Source: Leucocoprinus leucothites
Taxonomy: Eukaryota; Basidiomycota; Agaricomycetes; Agaricales; Agaricaceae
Assembly (NCBI GenBank): GCA_013368445.1
Contig: JAACJO010000037.1
Span: 155,267-219,266, forward strand
Direction: 5' to 3'
Length of the DNA stretch: 64,000 bases
A program made the translations under genes and the position numbers. The notes under the pieces were generated by a model. It was not told the DNA's origin, did no database searches, and was given only the letters and a program-made list of their open reading frames with translations. Below are positions 23,426-34,573 of the stretch, piece by piece (positions within the stretch are counted from its first letter, which is position 1; every line of letters starts with the position of its first letter).

Positions 23426-24850
23426 TCAAAGCACTGGAAGTTTCAGAATTTGTGGTTGTTGATGTAGAAGAGAATCCACCTGAACTAGATCCCCTGCTGG
23501 AATGAGATGAACTGCTGGAGCTACTAGAGCTGCTAGAGCTGTCACTCGAAGTATCATTGGCATCAGAGCTGAGGTTACCATTATGGGAGTCATTTTCATC
23601 TGATGATGATGAACTATCACTGCTAGAGTCTGAGAGAGAGGGGCTGCACTTGCATTGACTATGCTTGTGTTTGCCTTTCCCTTTAGATTTTTTCTTTGTC
23701 CTCTCTGAGCAATGCTTCTTTTTGGGCTTGCTATGATCTCCAGGGGGAACTGATGGTCAAATTGAATTGGCTCTTGCATCAGCAAAGGCCTTGCCCAAAT
23801 AGCTATGTGGGTTAATTTGCTGAGAGGGGCGCAAATTATCATTAATTCGGTGCAGGTTATCAGAACAGGAAGTTGTTCTTTCTTTACTAGCATCAACTAT
23901 GCAATGGATGTGGTTAGCTATGCCATCAGAGACATTGGAGAAAGTGGAAGTCTCATGGGTTCTGTCTACATCAACACTCCCCTTATGGAACTTAGCCTTC
24001 TTGTTAATCTTAGACTTCTTACGATGTTCATATTCTTTCTTCTTAGAACACTTCTTGTGATTTTGTTTGGACTCATCAGTCCTAGTCTCATGCTGGGAAT
24101 CCTTATACATGGCTTGCTGCATGTTATCATTGAGTTCATTTTCCAGTATACCAGTGGCTCCCCAGTTGTGAGGGTCAGCACCTTTCCCTTTGTCTTTGGA
24201 GGTACCAACATGGGGGATGTTGTTAACTGGAGTGCCTGGGTGCCTATGGTGATAGTTGTCTCTTTGTTCATCTGAGAGACCTGCAGCGGCTTGGTTGACA
24301 GTGTCCAACTGTTCAGGGGACAGCTGCTCATTGGGTTCTTTAAGCAGGTTGATTACAAACATGATTGGTTGGTCAAAGGTGGTTATATCATTGATATTAG
24401 AGGGTCTATCAACAGACTCAGAGTGGAGAAGCAAAGATAGAACTTTGAAGCAGTTTTCAGACCACAGTGTGCTACTGAGGGGACTACTGATGTTCATATC
24501 TGAATGACATTCACTACAGAGAGTCACACGAGGATGCCTCAGGACCCATTCCCATGACCCTGGAGGACTGGGGGTCATTGGTGAAGGGTTAACACCCATG
24601 CCAGCTACATGTACCACTAACAGAGTTGCCTCCACAGACTGAGCAGAGATGGCAGGATTCACCATGTCATCTGCAATGTTACCTGTGGACATAGTGTCAG
24701 ATCCTAAAACTTGTAGGAGAGTACTTACCTCCATCATCCTCACTAGGAGGGTTTTCCAGTGCAGTTTTGTGACTGCAAAGATTGTATCTACTAGCAGCCA
24801 TTCCAGAGAATGCAACACAAACAAGTATTTGGTTGAGATCAGAGCTAGGT
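23426..24850 (-). pseudogene. Element E gag N-terminal region
   Basis: Two overlapping frames (23757-24824 and 23426-23896) carry a long low-complexity segment rich in Ser, Asp, Lys and His, including a Lys-rich stretch near 24050. This is typical of the variable N-terminal part of this gag family. The frame differs from the core, so at least one frameshift lies between them. I recognise no enzymatic motif. Confidence 0.45.
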
Positions 24851-25113
24851 GTTGACAGTCATCGACAGCAGACTTCTGGGTTGATCAGACTGGGGGGCAT
24901 CCAGAGGTCAGTGATGTCAACAAGAGAGTGACTTAAGGTTTTATAGTTCCTTGTTAGGGCAAAGTGAGAGTTTGTACTGTCAAAAATATGTGGTGCAAGA
25001 GTGTTGACAGTTGTGACACATAGAAGGGAGAACTCAAGAATTGGTAACTTGACAGGAGTAAATCTCAATATTCAAGAGTCCAAACCATTCTCTAATACAC
25101 AAGTAGCTGCTTA

Positions 25114-25323
25114 CAGTGGCTCAAAAAACTGTCCCAATGTTTTCGCATTTTGGACATATTTGCTAATACCAGGGCAGATATATGGCCTAGCATCCTGAAA
25201 ATATTCACACAGGTACCTTGACATATTGGGCGCATATATTCCCATGATCACATGACCTTGTCCATCAATGAATTAATAATGAATTATCGAAAATATCTAC
25301 TCATTGGGACAGTTTTTTGACCC
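25114..25323 (+). repeat. Element F left terminal inverted repeat
   Basis: 210 bp starting CAGTGGCTCAAAAAACTG. It carries TCAAAAAACTGTCCCAATG at 25121-25139 and the exact inverted copy at 25302-25320, so each TIR is itself a foldback with likely transposase sites at both ends. Confidence 0.95.
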
Positions 25324-25460
25324 CCTGTCAGCCTCCCAGTATCTACCTTGTAACATGCCAGGGGAGCATCAGGGCAGGCGTGGGAGTAATAAACAAGATC
25401 ATGTGACCTTGGTTGACATGTTGAGATGGCTACAACTGTCTTTCTTCCTGCCACTACATC

Positions 25461-26480
25461 ATGAAAGCTATCTCCTCTACCCAATACTCCCAAGTCACTT
25501 CTCTTCTCAAAGATGGCTATTCCTTGCGCCAGATTGAACATAAAACTGGTCTAGGAAAGTCTACTGTTGGGAGGATCAAGAAAGAAGTTGATGGGGACAA
25601 GGAAAACAACAAGGGAGGACGTCCTTCCAAGCTTTCTCCTTGTGATAAAAAAGCAATAATTCACCAAATAACCTCTGGAAAGCTAGACAATGCTGTCCAG
25701 GCTACAACTTTCATTAACTCTACTCTGTCTGACCCTGTCACACCCCAAACTGTCAGAAATACCCTTCAGGATAATGGATTTTGCTCTGTAACCAAGATCA
25801 AACGACCTCTACTCAAAAAGCGACATCGTGAGGAACGCCTTGACTTTGCACATGAACATAGGAATTGGACAGTGGAGGACTGGAAGAGGGTGTTGTGGAC
25901 AGATGAAACAAAGATCAACAGGATTGGGTCAGATGGAAAGGTGTATACCTGGAAGGAGAGGGGGGAACCACTGTCAGATAGGACCACTCTCCCTACTGTC
26001 AAACATGGAGGAGGTGGTAACATGATGGTGTGGGGGTGTATGGGGTGGAATGGGGTAGGAAAGCTGATAGAGGTTCAAGGGAATATGGATGCAGTGCAAT
26101 ACTGCGAGATTTTGGACAATGGGGTGGTGGAAAGCTTTGAAAAGTTGGAGATGGAGGAGGAGGAGAGGATATTCCAGCAGGATAATGACCCAAAACACAC
26201 CTCAAAACTGGGACAACAATGGTTTGTGGACAACAACATTCAAGTTCTACCATGGCCTGCACAATCCCCTGACCTAAATCCCATTGAACACCTCTGGACC
26301 TACCTGAAGGACCAGCTGAAGGCATATGAAAGACCACCCAAGGGAGTATTTGAATTGTGGGAGAGGCTAGTAGAGGAGTGGAATAAGATTCCAGCAGAAA
26401 GGTGCCAAAGGCTGATAGAAACCATGCCCAGAAGGATTGAGGCAGTTATCAGGGCAAGAGGAGGTCATACAAAGTATTGA
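25461..26480 (+). CDS. Tc1-like transposase, DD34E, complete
   Basis: 339 residues, the usual length for a Tc1 transposase. It cuts the element out of DNA and reinserts it at TA. The N-terminal paired-type helix-turn-helix is visible (SLRQIEHKTGLGKSTVGRI), followed by KGGRPSK, a GRP AT-hook-like motif, and a second helix-turn-helix. The catalytic residues are Asp in VLWTDETKI, Asp in FQQDNDPKHTS and Glu in LNPIEHLW. I count 34 residues between the second Asp and the Glu, the Tc1 spacing. The ATG at 25461 gives MKAISSTQYSQV at the expected distance before the first helix-turn-helix. No stop or frameshift interrupts it. A mutated copy lies at 51058-52071 on the minus strand. Confidence 0.93.
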   Translation: MKAISSTQYSQVTSLLKDGYSLRQIEHKTGLGKSTVGRIKKEVDGDKENNKGGRPSKLSPCDKKAIIHQITSGKLDNAVQATTFINSTLSDPVTPQTVRNTLQDNGFCSVTKIKRPLLKKRHREERLDFAHEHRNWTVEDWKRVLWTDETKINRIGSDGKVYTWKERGEPLSDRTTLPTVKHGGGGNMMVWGCMGWNGVGKLIEVQGNMDAVQYCEILDNGVVESFEKLEMEEEERIFQQDNDPKHTSKLGQQWFVDNNIQVLPWPAQSPDLNPIEHLWTYLKDQLKAYERPPKGVFELWERLVEEWNKIPAERCQRLIETMPRRIEAVIRARGGHTKY

Positions 26481-26496
26481 GTAGGTAGATAACAGA

Positions 26497-26706
26497 GGGT
26501 CAAAAAACTGTCCCAATGAGTAGATATTTTCGATAATTCATTATTAATTCATTGATGGACAAGGTCATGTGATCATGGGAATATATGCGCCCAATATGTC
26601 AAGGTACCTGTGTGAATATATTCAGGATGCTAGGCCATATATCTGCCCTGGTATTAGCAAATATGTCCAAAATGCGAAAACATTGGGACAGTTTTTTGAG
26701 CCACTG
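26497..26706 (-). repeat. Element F right terminal inverted repeat
   Basis: 210 bp, reverse complement of 25114-25323 except for one base in the GAAAATATTC stretch. Confidence 0.95.
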
Positions 26707-26708
26707 TA

Positions 26709-29140
26709 TCAATGTTGAAATTTGTGTCTCAGTGGAAGTTGTGAAGTATATTCACAAATATATCTATAAAGGCCATGATAAAGCTACTCTGGAAATTAGT
26801 GCACGTGGGGATCAGCAGCGAGATGAAATCAAAGAATATCTAGATGCTCACTATATCTCTCCAATAGAAGCATGTTGGCGCATCTTTGAATTTCCTATGC
26901 ATAGTGAAACTCCCACTGTATATCGTTTACTAATTCACTTGCCCAACCAGCAGTTGATCTACTATGATCCAGATCAAACTGCAGAAGAAGTCATTGCCAG
27001 AGACAATATTCATAAAACTGCACTTACAGCTTGGTTTGAGGCTAACCAGCAATATAGTGAAGCTACACAAAATATTCTCTATCAAGACTTCCCCCGCACC
27101 TTTGTTTACAACAAAAAAAGCAAAAGGTGGACACCCCATACAAAAGGATATGCAATTGGAAGAATGTATTTTGCTTCTCCTACACAGGGTCAGAGATTTT
27201 ATCTCAGACTCTTACTCACAGCTGTTCTGGGTGCAACATCATTTGAGTTTCTGCGGACTTTTGAAGACAGGCTCTATCCTACATTCAAGGATGCCTGTTT
27301 AGCACGAGGACTATTGGAAAATGATGGAGAGTGGGAGCAGTGCTTGGATGAGGCCAGTGCTACTAAGACTGGCTCTGCATTACAGTCTCTATTTGCAGTA
27401 ATCTTGATATACTGTGAACCTTCTGAACCTGAAAAACTGTGGGAGAAGTTCCGGGTTTATATCTGTGATGACCTTCGACGAAGACTGGGCAATATTAACC
27501 ATTACCGGGATCGAGAATTTACTGATGTACAAATCTGGGACTATGGACTCCATCTGCTTGACAAAATCTTACACAAGTCTGGCAAGGACTTGACCAAGTT
27601 CCCTAATATGCCACTTTCACAAGGTCCTGGAAATGGTGAAGCATGGCATGATACTCATGCTAACTTCATATTGCATGAGCAGCTTGACTATGATTGACCT
27701 GCACTCAGAAGAATGGTAGCAGATAACCGTGCATTGTTCAATCCAGAGCAGACTGCTGTGTTTGATGCAGTAATTGCATCTGTTGACCAGGAACTAGGCA
27801 AAATGTTTTTTACCCACAGTGCAGGAGGGAGAGGAAAGACCTTTGTGTGCAATACTCTTGCTGCAGAAATCTGATCACATCCAACTGAAGATGTTGCATT
27901 ATGTGTAGTATCTTCTGGAATTGCAGCTCTACTACTTGAGGGGGGCTGAACAGCTCATTCCAGATTCAAGCTTCCATTAGCTATTGATGAAGCTACAGTA
28001 GCACCCCTCACACCTCAACATCACATGTTTGATGTTTTAACATGCACCAAAATTCTCATCTGGGATGAAGTCCCAATGCAACATCGTCATGCAGTCCGTG
28101 CTGTTGATCACTGCTTATGATATTTGCTTGGCAAGGATATATCCTTTGGGGGGATTACTGTGGTCTTTGGTGGTGACTTCTGTCAGACACTTCCTGTTGT
28201 TCCTAGAGGACTGCGCCCAGATATTATAGGTGCTTCTCTTTGCTGAAGTGAATTCTGGCAGAATATTGAAGTTCACTACTTGGTGCAAAATATGAGGTTG
28301 GAAAGAACTGCTGAAAGTGATGCCCATGTATAGTGGCTGTTGCAAATTGGTGCTGGAGAAAATATGGGGAATGATAATACAGTGTTGGTCCCTGAGATAA
28401 TGCAAGTTCCAGATAACTCACTGGAAAACTTAATTGCATCCACCTATCCCAATATTAATCATCAACAGCCAGATCAGTATTATCTGGATAGGACAATTCT
28501 ATCGTCGAGAAATGATGAAGTTGATGATATAAATGAAACTATCCTTGCCAAGTTCCCAGGACAGAGAAAAGTGCTTATGAGTGTTGACTCAGTTGTTCTG
28601 GAAAACCAAGAAATACGAAATTACCAGCCTTATCCTCCAGAATACTTGAACTCACTTAATGCAAGTGGGTTGCCACTTGCAAAGCTTGCTCTCAAGGAGG
28701 GTGTTCCTGTAATGCTTCTTCGGAACCTGGATCCCTCTAGAGGTCTCTGTAATGGAACACAGATGGTTGTACACAAAATTGGGAGAAGGGCACTTACTTG
28801 CCGTATTATTTCTGGAGATGCAAAATTCTCAGGAAAACTAGCATTCATTCCAAGGATTGTGATTTGGCCAACAGCTGAAACACTTCCAATCCCTCTTCAG
28901 CGATGTCAGTTTCCAGTCCATCTTGCATTTGCAATGACAATCAACAAATCCCAAGGACAGTCGGTTAAACATGTTGGAATCAATCTGCAAACCCCTGTAT
29001 TTTCACATGGCCAATTGTATGTAGCTTTGTCTCAATGTACATCTGGATCTAGGATCAAAATTCTTCTACCTTCAGAAAATAGAAATAACTGGACCACAAA
29101 TGTAGTATATAGAGAGGTTTTGTCTGGACTTAGACTTTGA
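26709..29140 (+). pseudogene. Helitron helicase relic (element G)
   Basis: One frame runs 2.4 kb with seven or more stops and no visible frameshift. It starts inside the Helitron-like region (VEVVKYIHKYIYKGHD) and continues into a Pif1-family helicase. Walker A reads GGRGKTF at about 27830. The Walker B region reads ILIWDEVPM near 28060. [11 protein letters not shown] lies near 28170, and the C-terminal motifs are MTINKSQGQSVKHVG and HGQLYVALSQCTS. Stops fall where Arg is expected: GG-R-TAHSRF and CL-R-YLLG. The rolling-circle Rep domain with its HUH motif is missing because the left end is cut at element F. A host Pif1 gene would not carry the upstream Helitron-like segment. Confidence 0.82.
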
Positions 29141-29337
29141 TTCCTTTTTTGTTTTCTCATCTCTTACTTCAGTTCTTGGAGGGCCTTTAGTATATATATA
29201 TATTCTTTTTTCAGATTTTTGAACAGTCTTTAGAATATAGGAACAATTGTTTTACCATTTGATGTGAATTTTGTATTTTCAAATGATACTATCCTCCAGA
29301 ACTCAAAGCCTAAGTTTGAAAGCTCAGATTTACCATT

Positions 29338-29611
29338 GTGTCACACCCCGTGCCTTCGGCATGGGTATCAAAACTCGTAGGTGACTATGTGGTATAAATA
29401 AGAAAGATCAGTTGCTTAATAAGCAACTGTACAGGTGAATATAACAGAATTATTACATAATGTGATCAATTCATTACAAAATACATACAAACATAAATGT
29501 GGGTCATTGATTAATGACCCAGATTTGAGAGAGATCATAAGAGGGTAGTCCAGTATGAACCAGACTACAATGTCCATAGTATAGACTCCTTACATTGATG
29601 TTCAGTGTTGT
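29338..29611 (-). repeat. Possible 3' LTR of element H
   Basis: On the minus strand the segment starts TGACAACAC directly after a strong polypurine tract (29612-29628, AAAAGGGGGGGATAAA). It can be read to GGGTGTGACA at 29338. It does not resemble the LTR at 34306-34573, so it is not a matched pair. Confidence 0.4.
29347..29378 (+). other. Hairpin and CTCGT, candidate Helitron 3' end
   Basis: CCCGTGCCTTCGGCATGGG at 29347-29365 folds into an 8-bp stem with one G-T pair, and CTCGT follows after eight bases. Helitrons end in a hairpin and CTRR, then T. The tetranucleotide deviates by one base. The alternative is that the hairpin belongs to the LTR called at 29338-29611. Confidence 0.35.
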
Positions 29612-29641
29612 CATTTATCCCCCCCTTTTATAGGTTTTTCT

Positions 29642-32600
29642 CCTGGAAACCCTCCATCAAATTCTTTGATGGCTTCCTTGGCATTTCCCAGATTTGTTAT
29701 TGGCTCCCATGAGTCTTCCTCATCTCCAAACCCTTTCCAGTGGACAAGGTATTGAATTTCTCAGCCTTGTTTTTGCCAACCTCTGATTTCTTCAACTTCA
29801 AACTCTTCTTCTATGATCTCAGGTGGCAGTGGTGCTGGCCTTCTTTGGCTGTCAAACTCTGGTCTGTGGAATGGAAGCAACAGGGATTTGTTGAATACAT
29901 CATGGATGGCCCAGTTTGCTGGTAACTCCAGTTGGTAGGCTCCATCCCCTACTGGTTCCACAACTGGGAATGGACTGTATTGGAGGTGATATAATTTCTG
30001 TGATGGTCAGTTGCTCTTGATATTCGATCCTTCCAGCCAGACCATGTCTCTTGCTTTGAATTGATTGTCCCATATTTGCCCCTTCTAATGTGACTGTTTC
30101 ATCCTTTGCCAGTTGTCTTCTAGTGCTTTTGTGGTCTTTTCCCTTGCTTCTTGTAGCTCCAGTAGGAATTGGGATACTGCTGGTGTTGGTATTTCAACTG
30201 TCGGGTTTCCCTTCCATGGGTGCTGCCCTTGGTTAAGGAAGAATGGTGTGTACCCTGTGGTGCTGTGGATCTTGTCATTGTATTGGAATTCTGCTATCAC
30301 AATCCAGTTTGTCCAGTTGTCTTGGGTGTAGTTGATGTAGCTGCATAGGAATAACTCAATTTCTTGGTTGATCCTTTCTGTCTGACTATCTGACTATGGG
30401 TGGTATGCTGTGGACATGTGTCATTGTATTCCTATGGCTTCATACAGATGTTTGATGAATTTTGATGCAAATTGTGGACCTTTGTCACTGACCACCCTTT
30501 TGGGAACTCTGTGGATTTTCCAGACCTCGTCTCAATATAGTGTTACTAGGTCTTGAGATGTTAGGTTTGTTGTAGTGGGTATTAGTTGGATCATCTTGGT
30601 GAATCTGTCTACCACCACTAGGATGGTGTCCTTTCCCTGGGAATTCAGCAATAGTCTGATCATGTCAACTGTAATGTCTATTCAGGGTCCATCTACCATG
30701 GGTAATGGGTGTAGTAGGACCTTCCAGCCTTGTCAGTTGATCTTGTTCCTTTGGCGGGTGTCATATCCCTTGATGAATTGTTTGACCTGTTTCACCATCT
30801 CTGGCCACCAATATGTCCTTTTGATGATTTCAAACATCTGATGTTGACCCAGGTGTCCCATGTCTGGAGGGTCATAGTGATCTTGGAATACTTGTTCTCA
30901 GATGTTTGCAGATTTTGGTAGGTAGATGTGCCCTTGTCAGAATACGATCCCATTGTTTTCCCAAAATAGATCTTTGTTTTCCTGTAGACCCTTGATCACT
31001 TTTGTTTCCCATTGCTTCATTTTCCTTATCTTTTCCAGTAGTTCTTCATTTCCAGATACTTCTATCATGGAGGATCAGATTAGGATTGTCTCAAGAGGGG
31101 TTGGTTCTTTCAACTGTTCAGAGATTCATTGGACAAATAGTTGTTCCTTGAGGAGGACTATGTTGTTGTTATCTTAGGATGTGTCAACTGTCATTTTCCT
31201 GGAGAGTATGTCTGCCTTCATGTTTGTCTTTCCTGGTATGTGTTTGAGTACAAAGTCATAGTCTTGTAGTTTGAGGTGCCATCAGGCTTGTCTGCCATTG
31301 AGTTTGTGTATTTCTCTGAAATATTTCAGGTTCTTGTAGTCTATCCAGATTTCGAATCTTTCACGAGTGTCTAGGAGGTAATGATGCCATTTCTCTAGTG
31401 CTTCGATGATTGCAAGGGGTTTTTTGTCATAAATTTGGTAGTTGTACTCTGCTTCATTCATGGTTCTTGAGAGGAAGGCAATGGGGTGCCATTTTCCTTC
31501 CTGTTCTTGTGACAGTACTCCTCCTATCCCTACTCCTGAGGTGTCCACTTCTACTCTGAATTGTCCTTCTGTTCTTGGTAGTGCTAGGACCAGTTGTTCT
31601 GTTATACATTTCTTGAGTGTGTCAAATGCCTCCTGCTCCTCCTTTCCCCACTTCCATGGATTGTTTCCTTTGAGCTCATTGAGTGGCACTGCTATGTTGC
31701 TGTAGTCTTTGATAAATCATCTGTAGAAGTTGGTGAATCCTAAGAATTTTTCCACATCATGGCATGATTTTGGGTTGTCCCAGTCACTGACTGCTGCGAT
31801 TTTTTTGTTTTCTATCATGACTTTTCCTCCTCCCACTCATACTCCCAGAATTGGTATCTCCTCTGCATTGAACATGCATTTCAACTGTTTGAAGTATAGC
31901 CCATGCTTCTCTACCACTGTTAGGAATTGTATAGTTCTTTCCTCAAGTTTGTCCATGTTCCCAGCTGGGATGATGAAGTTGTCCATGTAGTTCACTAAAC
32001 AGCCTTCCCTCAGCAGGTCCCTGAAGATGCTGTTCATCATTTGTTGGAATGTCCCTGGGGAGTTGCTCATTCCAAAGAACATGACTGTAGGCTCAAAAAG
32101 TCCTTTGCTTGTGAGGTATGCTGCCTTCCACTTGTCCCCTTCTTTGATTCGAATGTTGTTGTAACCCCAGATGATGTCAAGTTTGTTGAAGTACTTGGCA
32201 TTCTTGAGTTTGTTGATAACATCATTGATCAGGGGGAGTGGTGTTTGGTGTACTTGTTAAGCCTTTGATAATCTTGTACCAGTTGTTTGGATCTGTCTTT
32301 CTTTGGGATGAAGAAGCAAGGTGCTGTGTATGGGGATTTGGAAGGTCATATATGTCCTGAGTCAAGGTTTTCCTTCAAGAACTTGTCCAATTCTTCTTCT
32401 TCTTTGATAGTCATTAAGTAGACTTTGACAGGTAATTCTGGTGGTGCATCTGGTGTAAGGTTGATTTTGTGGTCCCATTCTGATCTCTTGGGGAGTTTCT
32501 TGAAGTTTTGCTTGTTGAAAAGATGTGTGAATTGCTGGATGTATGGTGGTAGGTCTTCTTTATTTGTGGGATCTGGTTCATCTTCTTCTGCTCTTGTGGG

Positions 32601-33000
32601 TTGGTCTGTGCTTGTCTGCATTCTGGTTGTTGAGTGTCTGTCCTGGTATACTGTGCAGTCCTTAGGGCATCTGGTGAATTGTATGACTCTCTCTTGCCAA
32701 TCTATCTCTGGGTTGTGTTTCATCAACCAGTCATATCTGAGGAATACGTTACATGAGTTGAGTTGGGTTACTACTGCTTGTATTTGTTCTATATGACCAT
32801 TGGTGTCCATTTGGAGTATGACATAGTCTGTGATGTGCCCTTGTGTGTTTTTGTTCCATTTGCATTGAAGACTTCAATTGGTCTTGCTAATTTGCTTGTC
32901 TGTAGGTTTTCTATTTCAACAATTTCTTTGGCAATACTTGTTGATTGGCATCCTGAGTCTATGAGGGCAGTGATTTTCTATGGGCCTTGAGGTGTCTGGA
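29642..33000 (-). pseudogene. pol: Element H pol: chromodomain Ty3/gypsy
   Basis: Protease has ALIDSGCQSTS near 32960. RT shows FFGMSNSPGTFQQMM near 32075 and a YMDN box (NYMDNFII) near 31985 where YMDD is expected. RNase H has VEVDTSGVG and EIWIDYKNL. In the integrase zinc head the two Cys are lost (GYDTRQRNK). The core keeps VVSDKGPQFASKF and SDSQTERINQEIE. A chromodomain closes the protein near 29650-29760 (YLVHWKGFGDEEDSWEP), which in other chromoviruses guides insertion to heterochromatin. Many TGA stops and at least one frameshift (about 32260) show that it is dead. Confidence 0.85.
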
Positions 33001-33102
33001 TTGTTGGTTAGATTATGATTTCTCATGCTTTGCTCCATCTTTGAGGAATGACATAATTATTATGGGATGGAGCTTTAGATACATGGGCTCAGCAGTTTGC
33101 AC

Positions 33103-34230
33103 TCACTCTGAGCCTTTGACAAAATCCTCCTTTTCTTCAGACTCCTTGTCTTCCATGCCTGTGACTTTGACCTTCTTGGTGTTGCACTTGTTAGCCATGT
33201 GCCCAAAATGTCCACAAGTGAAGCACTTGGGTTTCTTGGGGTTTTGGCAGTTCTTGGCAATGTGACCTAGTTTGTCACATGCATAGCACTTGAGGGATTT
33301 CCTTTCTTCCATTCTTCCTATCTCCATGGGTTGGCCATTGCCTCCATAGGTGATTCCTGATCCTGTATGAGTGTCTTGGCAGATTTCTGTGGACTCATAT
33401 CCTTGTCCAACAGAGAGAATGGCCTTTTTCCACTCTTCATAGGAGGTTGGGATGTTGTCTGGAGGATAGCCAAGTATGGCTTTAATGATGTTGCGGTATG
33501 TGTTTTTTTTTGGGGAGGAATTTGGCATGTGCATCATTGACTTGAGCTCAGATTTTGAGTGTTTCAAATTCAATAAGGAAGTTGGCAGTATGTCTTTTTC
33601 CTTGCTTGAATGACTTGATGATCCATTCAGCATTTGATTGCAGTGCATCATCGCTGAATAGTTTCTTGAAATCTGCTTCCCATCTCTTCCAATCTATGGA
33701 GTTGTCCTTTTGATTAAGTTTTGCTAGCTCCATCTCTGCAAATGCTCCAGCTGTGCCTCCTCTAAGGCTAGCAAGTATCATGATGACCTTTTAATCTGCT
33801 GCTTCTATCTTGTTGAACTTGAGGTAGAAGGCTATTATCCTCCACCAATCTGCAAACTGTTTCCTGTTTCCATCAAAGTATCCTGGTTCTGGGACTTTTG
33901 ATTTTGCATCAATCACATTGCTGAGTTCTAACTGGTTGCTTCCTTCAGCCATTGCTTCTCGTTGTGGTGATTGTGCTCAACTGATGCTGAGTAACTGTAG
34001 TTGGGACTGGATTTGTTTGAGCTGTTGTTCTATAGGTGATATAACTGGTACACTGTTACCTTGTTCTGCTGATTCATTTACTGGGCTGGTGCTTTCTTCT
34101 ACTGAGGCAATTTCTTCTTCTGATTCTGACTGGAACCTTTCTTGATCCAGGTCAGCTTCAATTTGTTTATCTTCTTAGAGTATGCTGGTTACTGTGTGCC
34201 TCTTTGGTACTCTGGTTCTGAGCTGGGAGT
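33103..34230 (-). pseudogene. gag: Element H gag
   Basis: ATG at 33952 (MAEGSNQLELSNVI) or further upstream in the same frame. The gag core has FDGNRKQFADWW and LRGGTAGAFAEMEL. A frameshift lies near 33550-33650. Two CCHC zinc knuckles follow, CYACDKLGHIAKNC and CFTCGHFGHMANKC, at about 33290 and 33220. Two knuckles and an acidic N-terminal extension are common in fungal chromoviruses. Confidence 0.78.
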
Positions 34231-34305
34231 ACTTCTGTGGTTGACTAATCTTGGTTTGCCCCCTTTATACTTTGTCACAGGGTGAGTTGATGATGCTTTA
34301 CCAAA

Positions 34306-34573
34306 TGTTATGACCTAAGCTGGAACTCAGGCTGTGACAAGTGTGTAAAGACTTGAGAGGAATGAGAGAGTGAAGGAAAGAAGAACAAGTTGGTAAAGTG
34401 TGAGGTACTACAGTGTAGCTACATGGTTTATATACTAAGGGAATGAGTCATAAGGATCTAAGAATAGAAATGGATGTGTAAGCAAGGAGTCATACTGACT
34501 AAGGGGGTGACTAAGAAAATGACAATGGCTAAGTAATGCTGTGTAAGGCTGTGTATCTAGGCTGTGCATAACA
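34306..34573 (-). repeat. LTR next to element H gag
   Basis: 268 bp, TGTTATG...CATAACA on both ends, the same terminal heptamers as element A but a different body. On the minus strand it has a GTATATAAAC TATA box. It lies in the place of the 5' LTR of element H, but no matching 3' copy is seen. The outside bases CCAAA and CAATG do not match. It could be a 5' LTR or a recombined LTR from another element. Confidence 0.55.

Larger units (their letters stand above)
20646..25111 (-). mobile_element. Element E: truncated Ty3/gypsy (gag-protease only)
   Basis: Reading on the minus strand, gag and protease of a basidiomycete Ty3 family are followed by the start of the linker to RT (INHEIPLID near 20690). 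The sequence then switches to KDZ transposase at about 20645. RT, RNase H, integrase and both LTRs are missing. The upstream end is cut by the Tc1-like element F at 25112. Confidence 0.75.
25112..26708 (+). mobile_element. Element F: intact Tc1-like DNA transposon
   Basis: The element itself is 25114-26706 (1593 bp), flanked by TA at 25112-25113 and 26707-26708. The terminal inverted repeats are 210 bp with one mismatch. It contains one complete transposase gene. It is the only element in the window with all parts apparently intact. It sits exactly between gypsy relic E and Helitron relic G. Confidence 0.95.

Noticed and set aside
26585..27697. A 370-codon open frame that looks like one protein
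   Set aside because: It starts inside the right TIR of the Tc1-like element and runs into the Helitron relic. The first 40 codons are TIR sequence, so it is a chance fusion, and the Helitron part continues past the stop.
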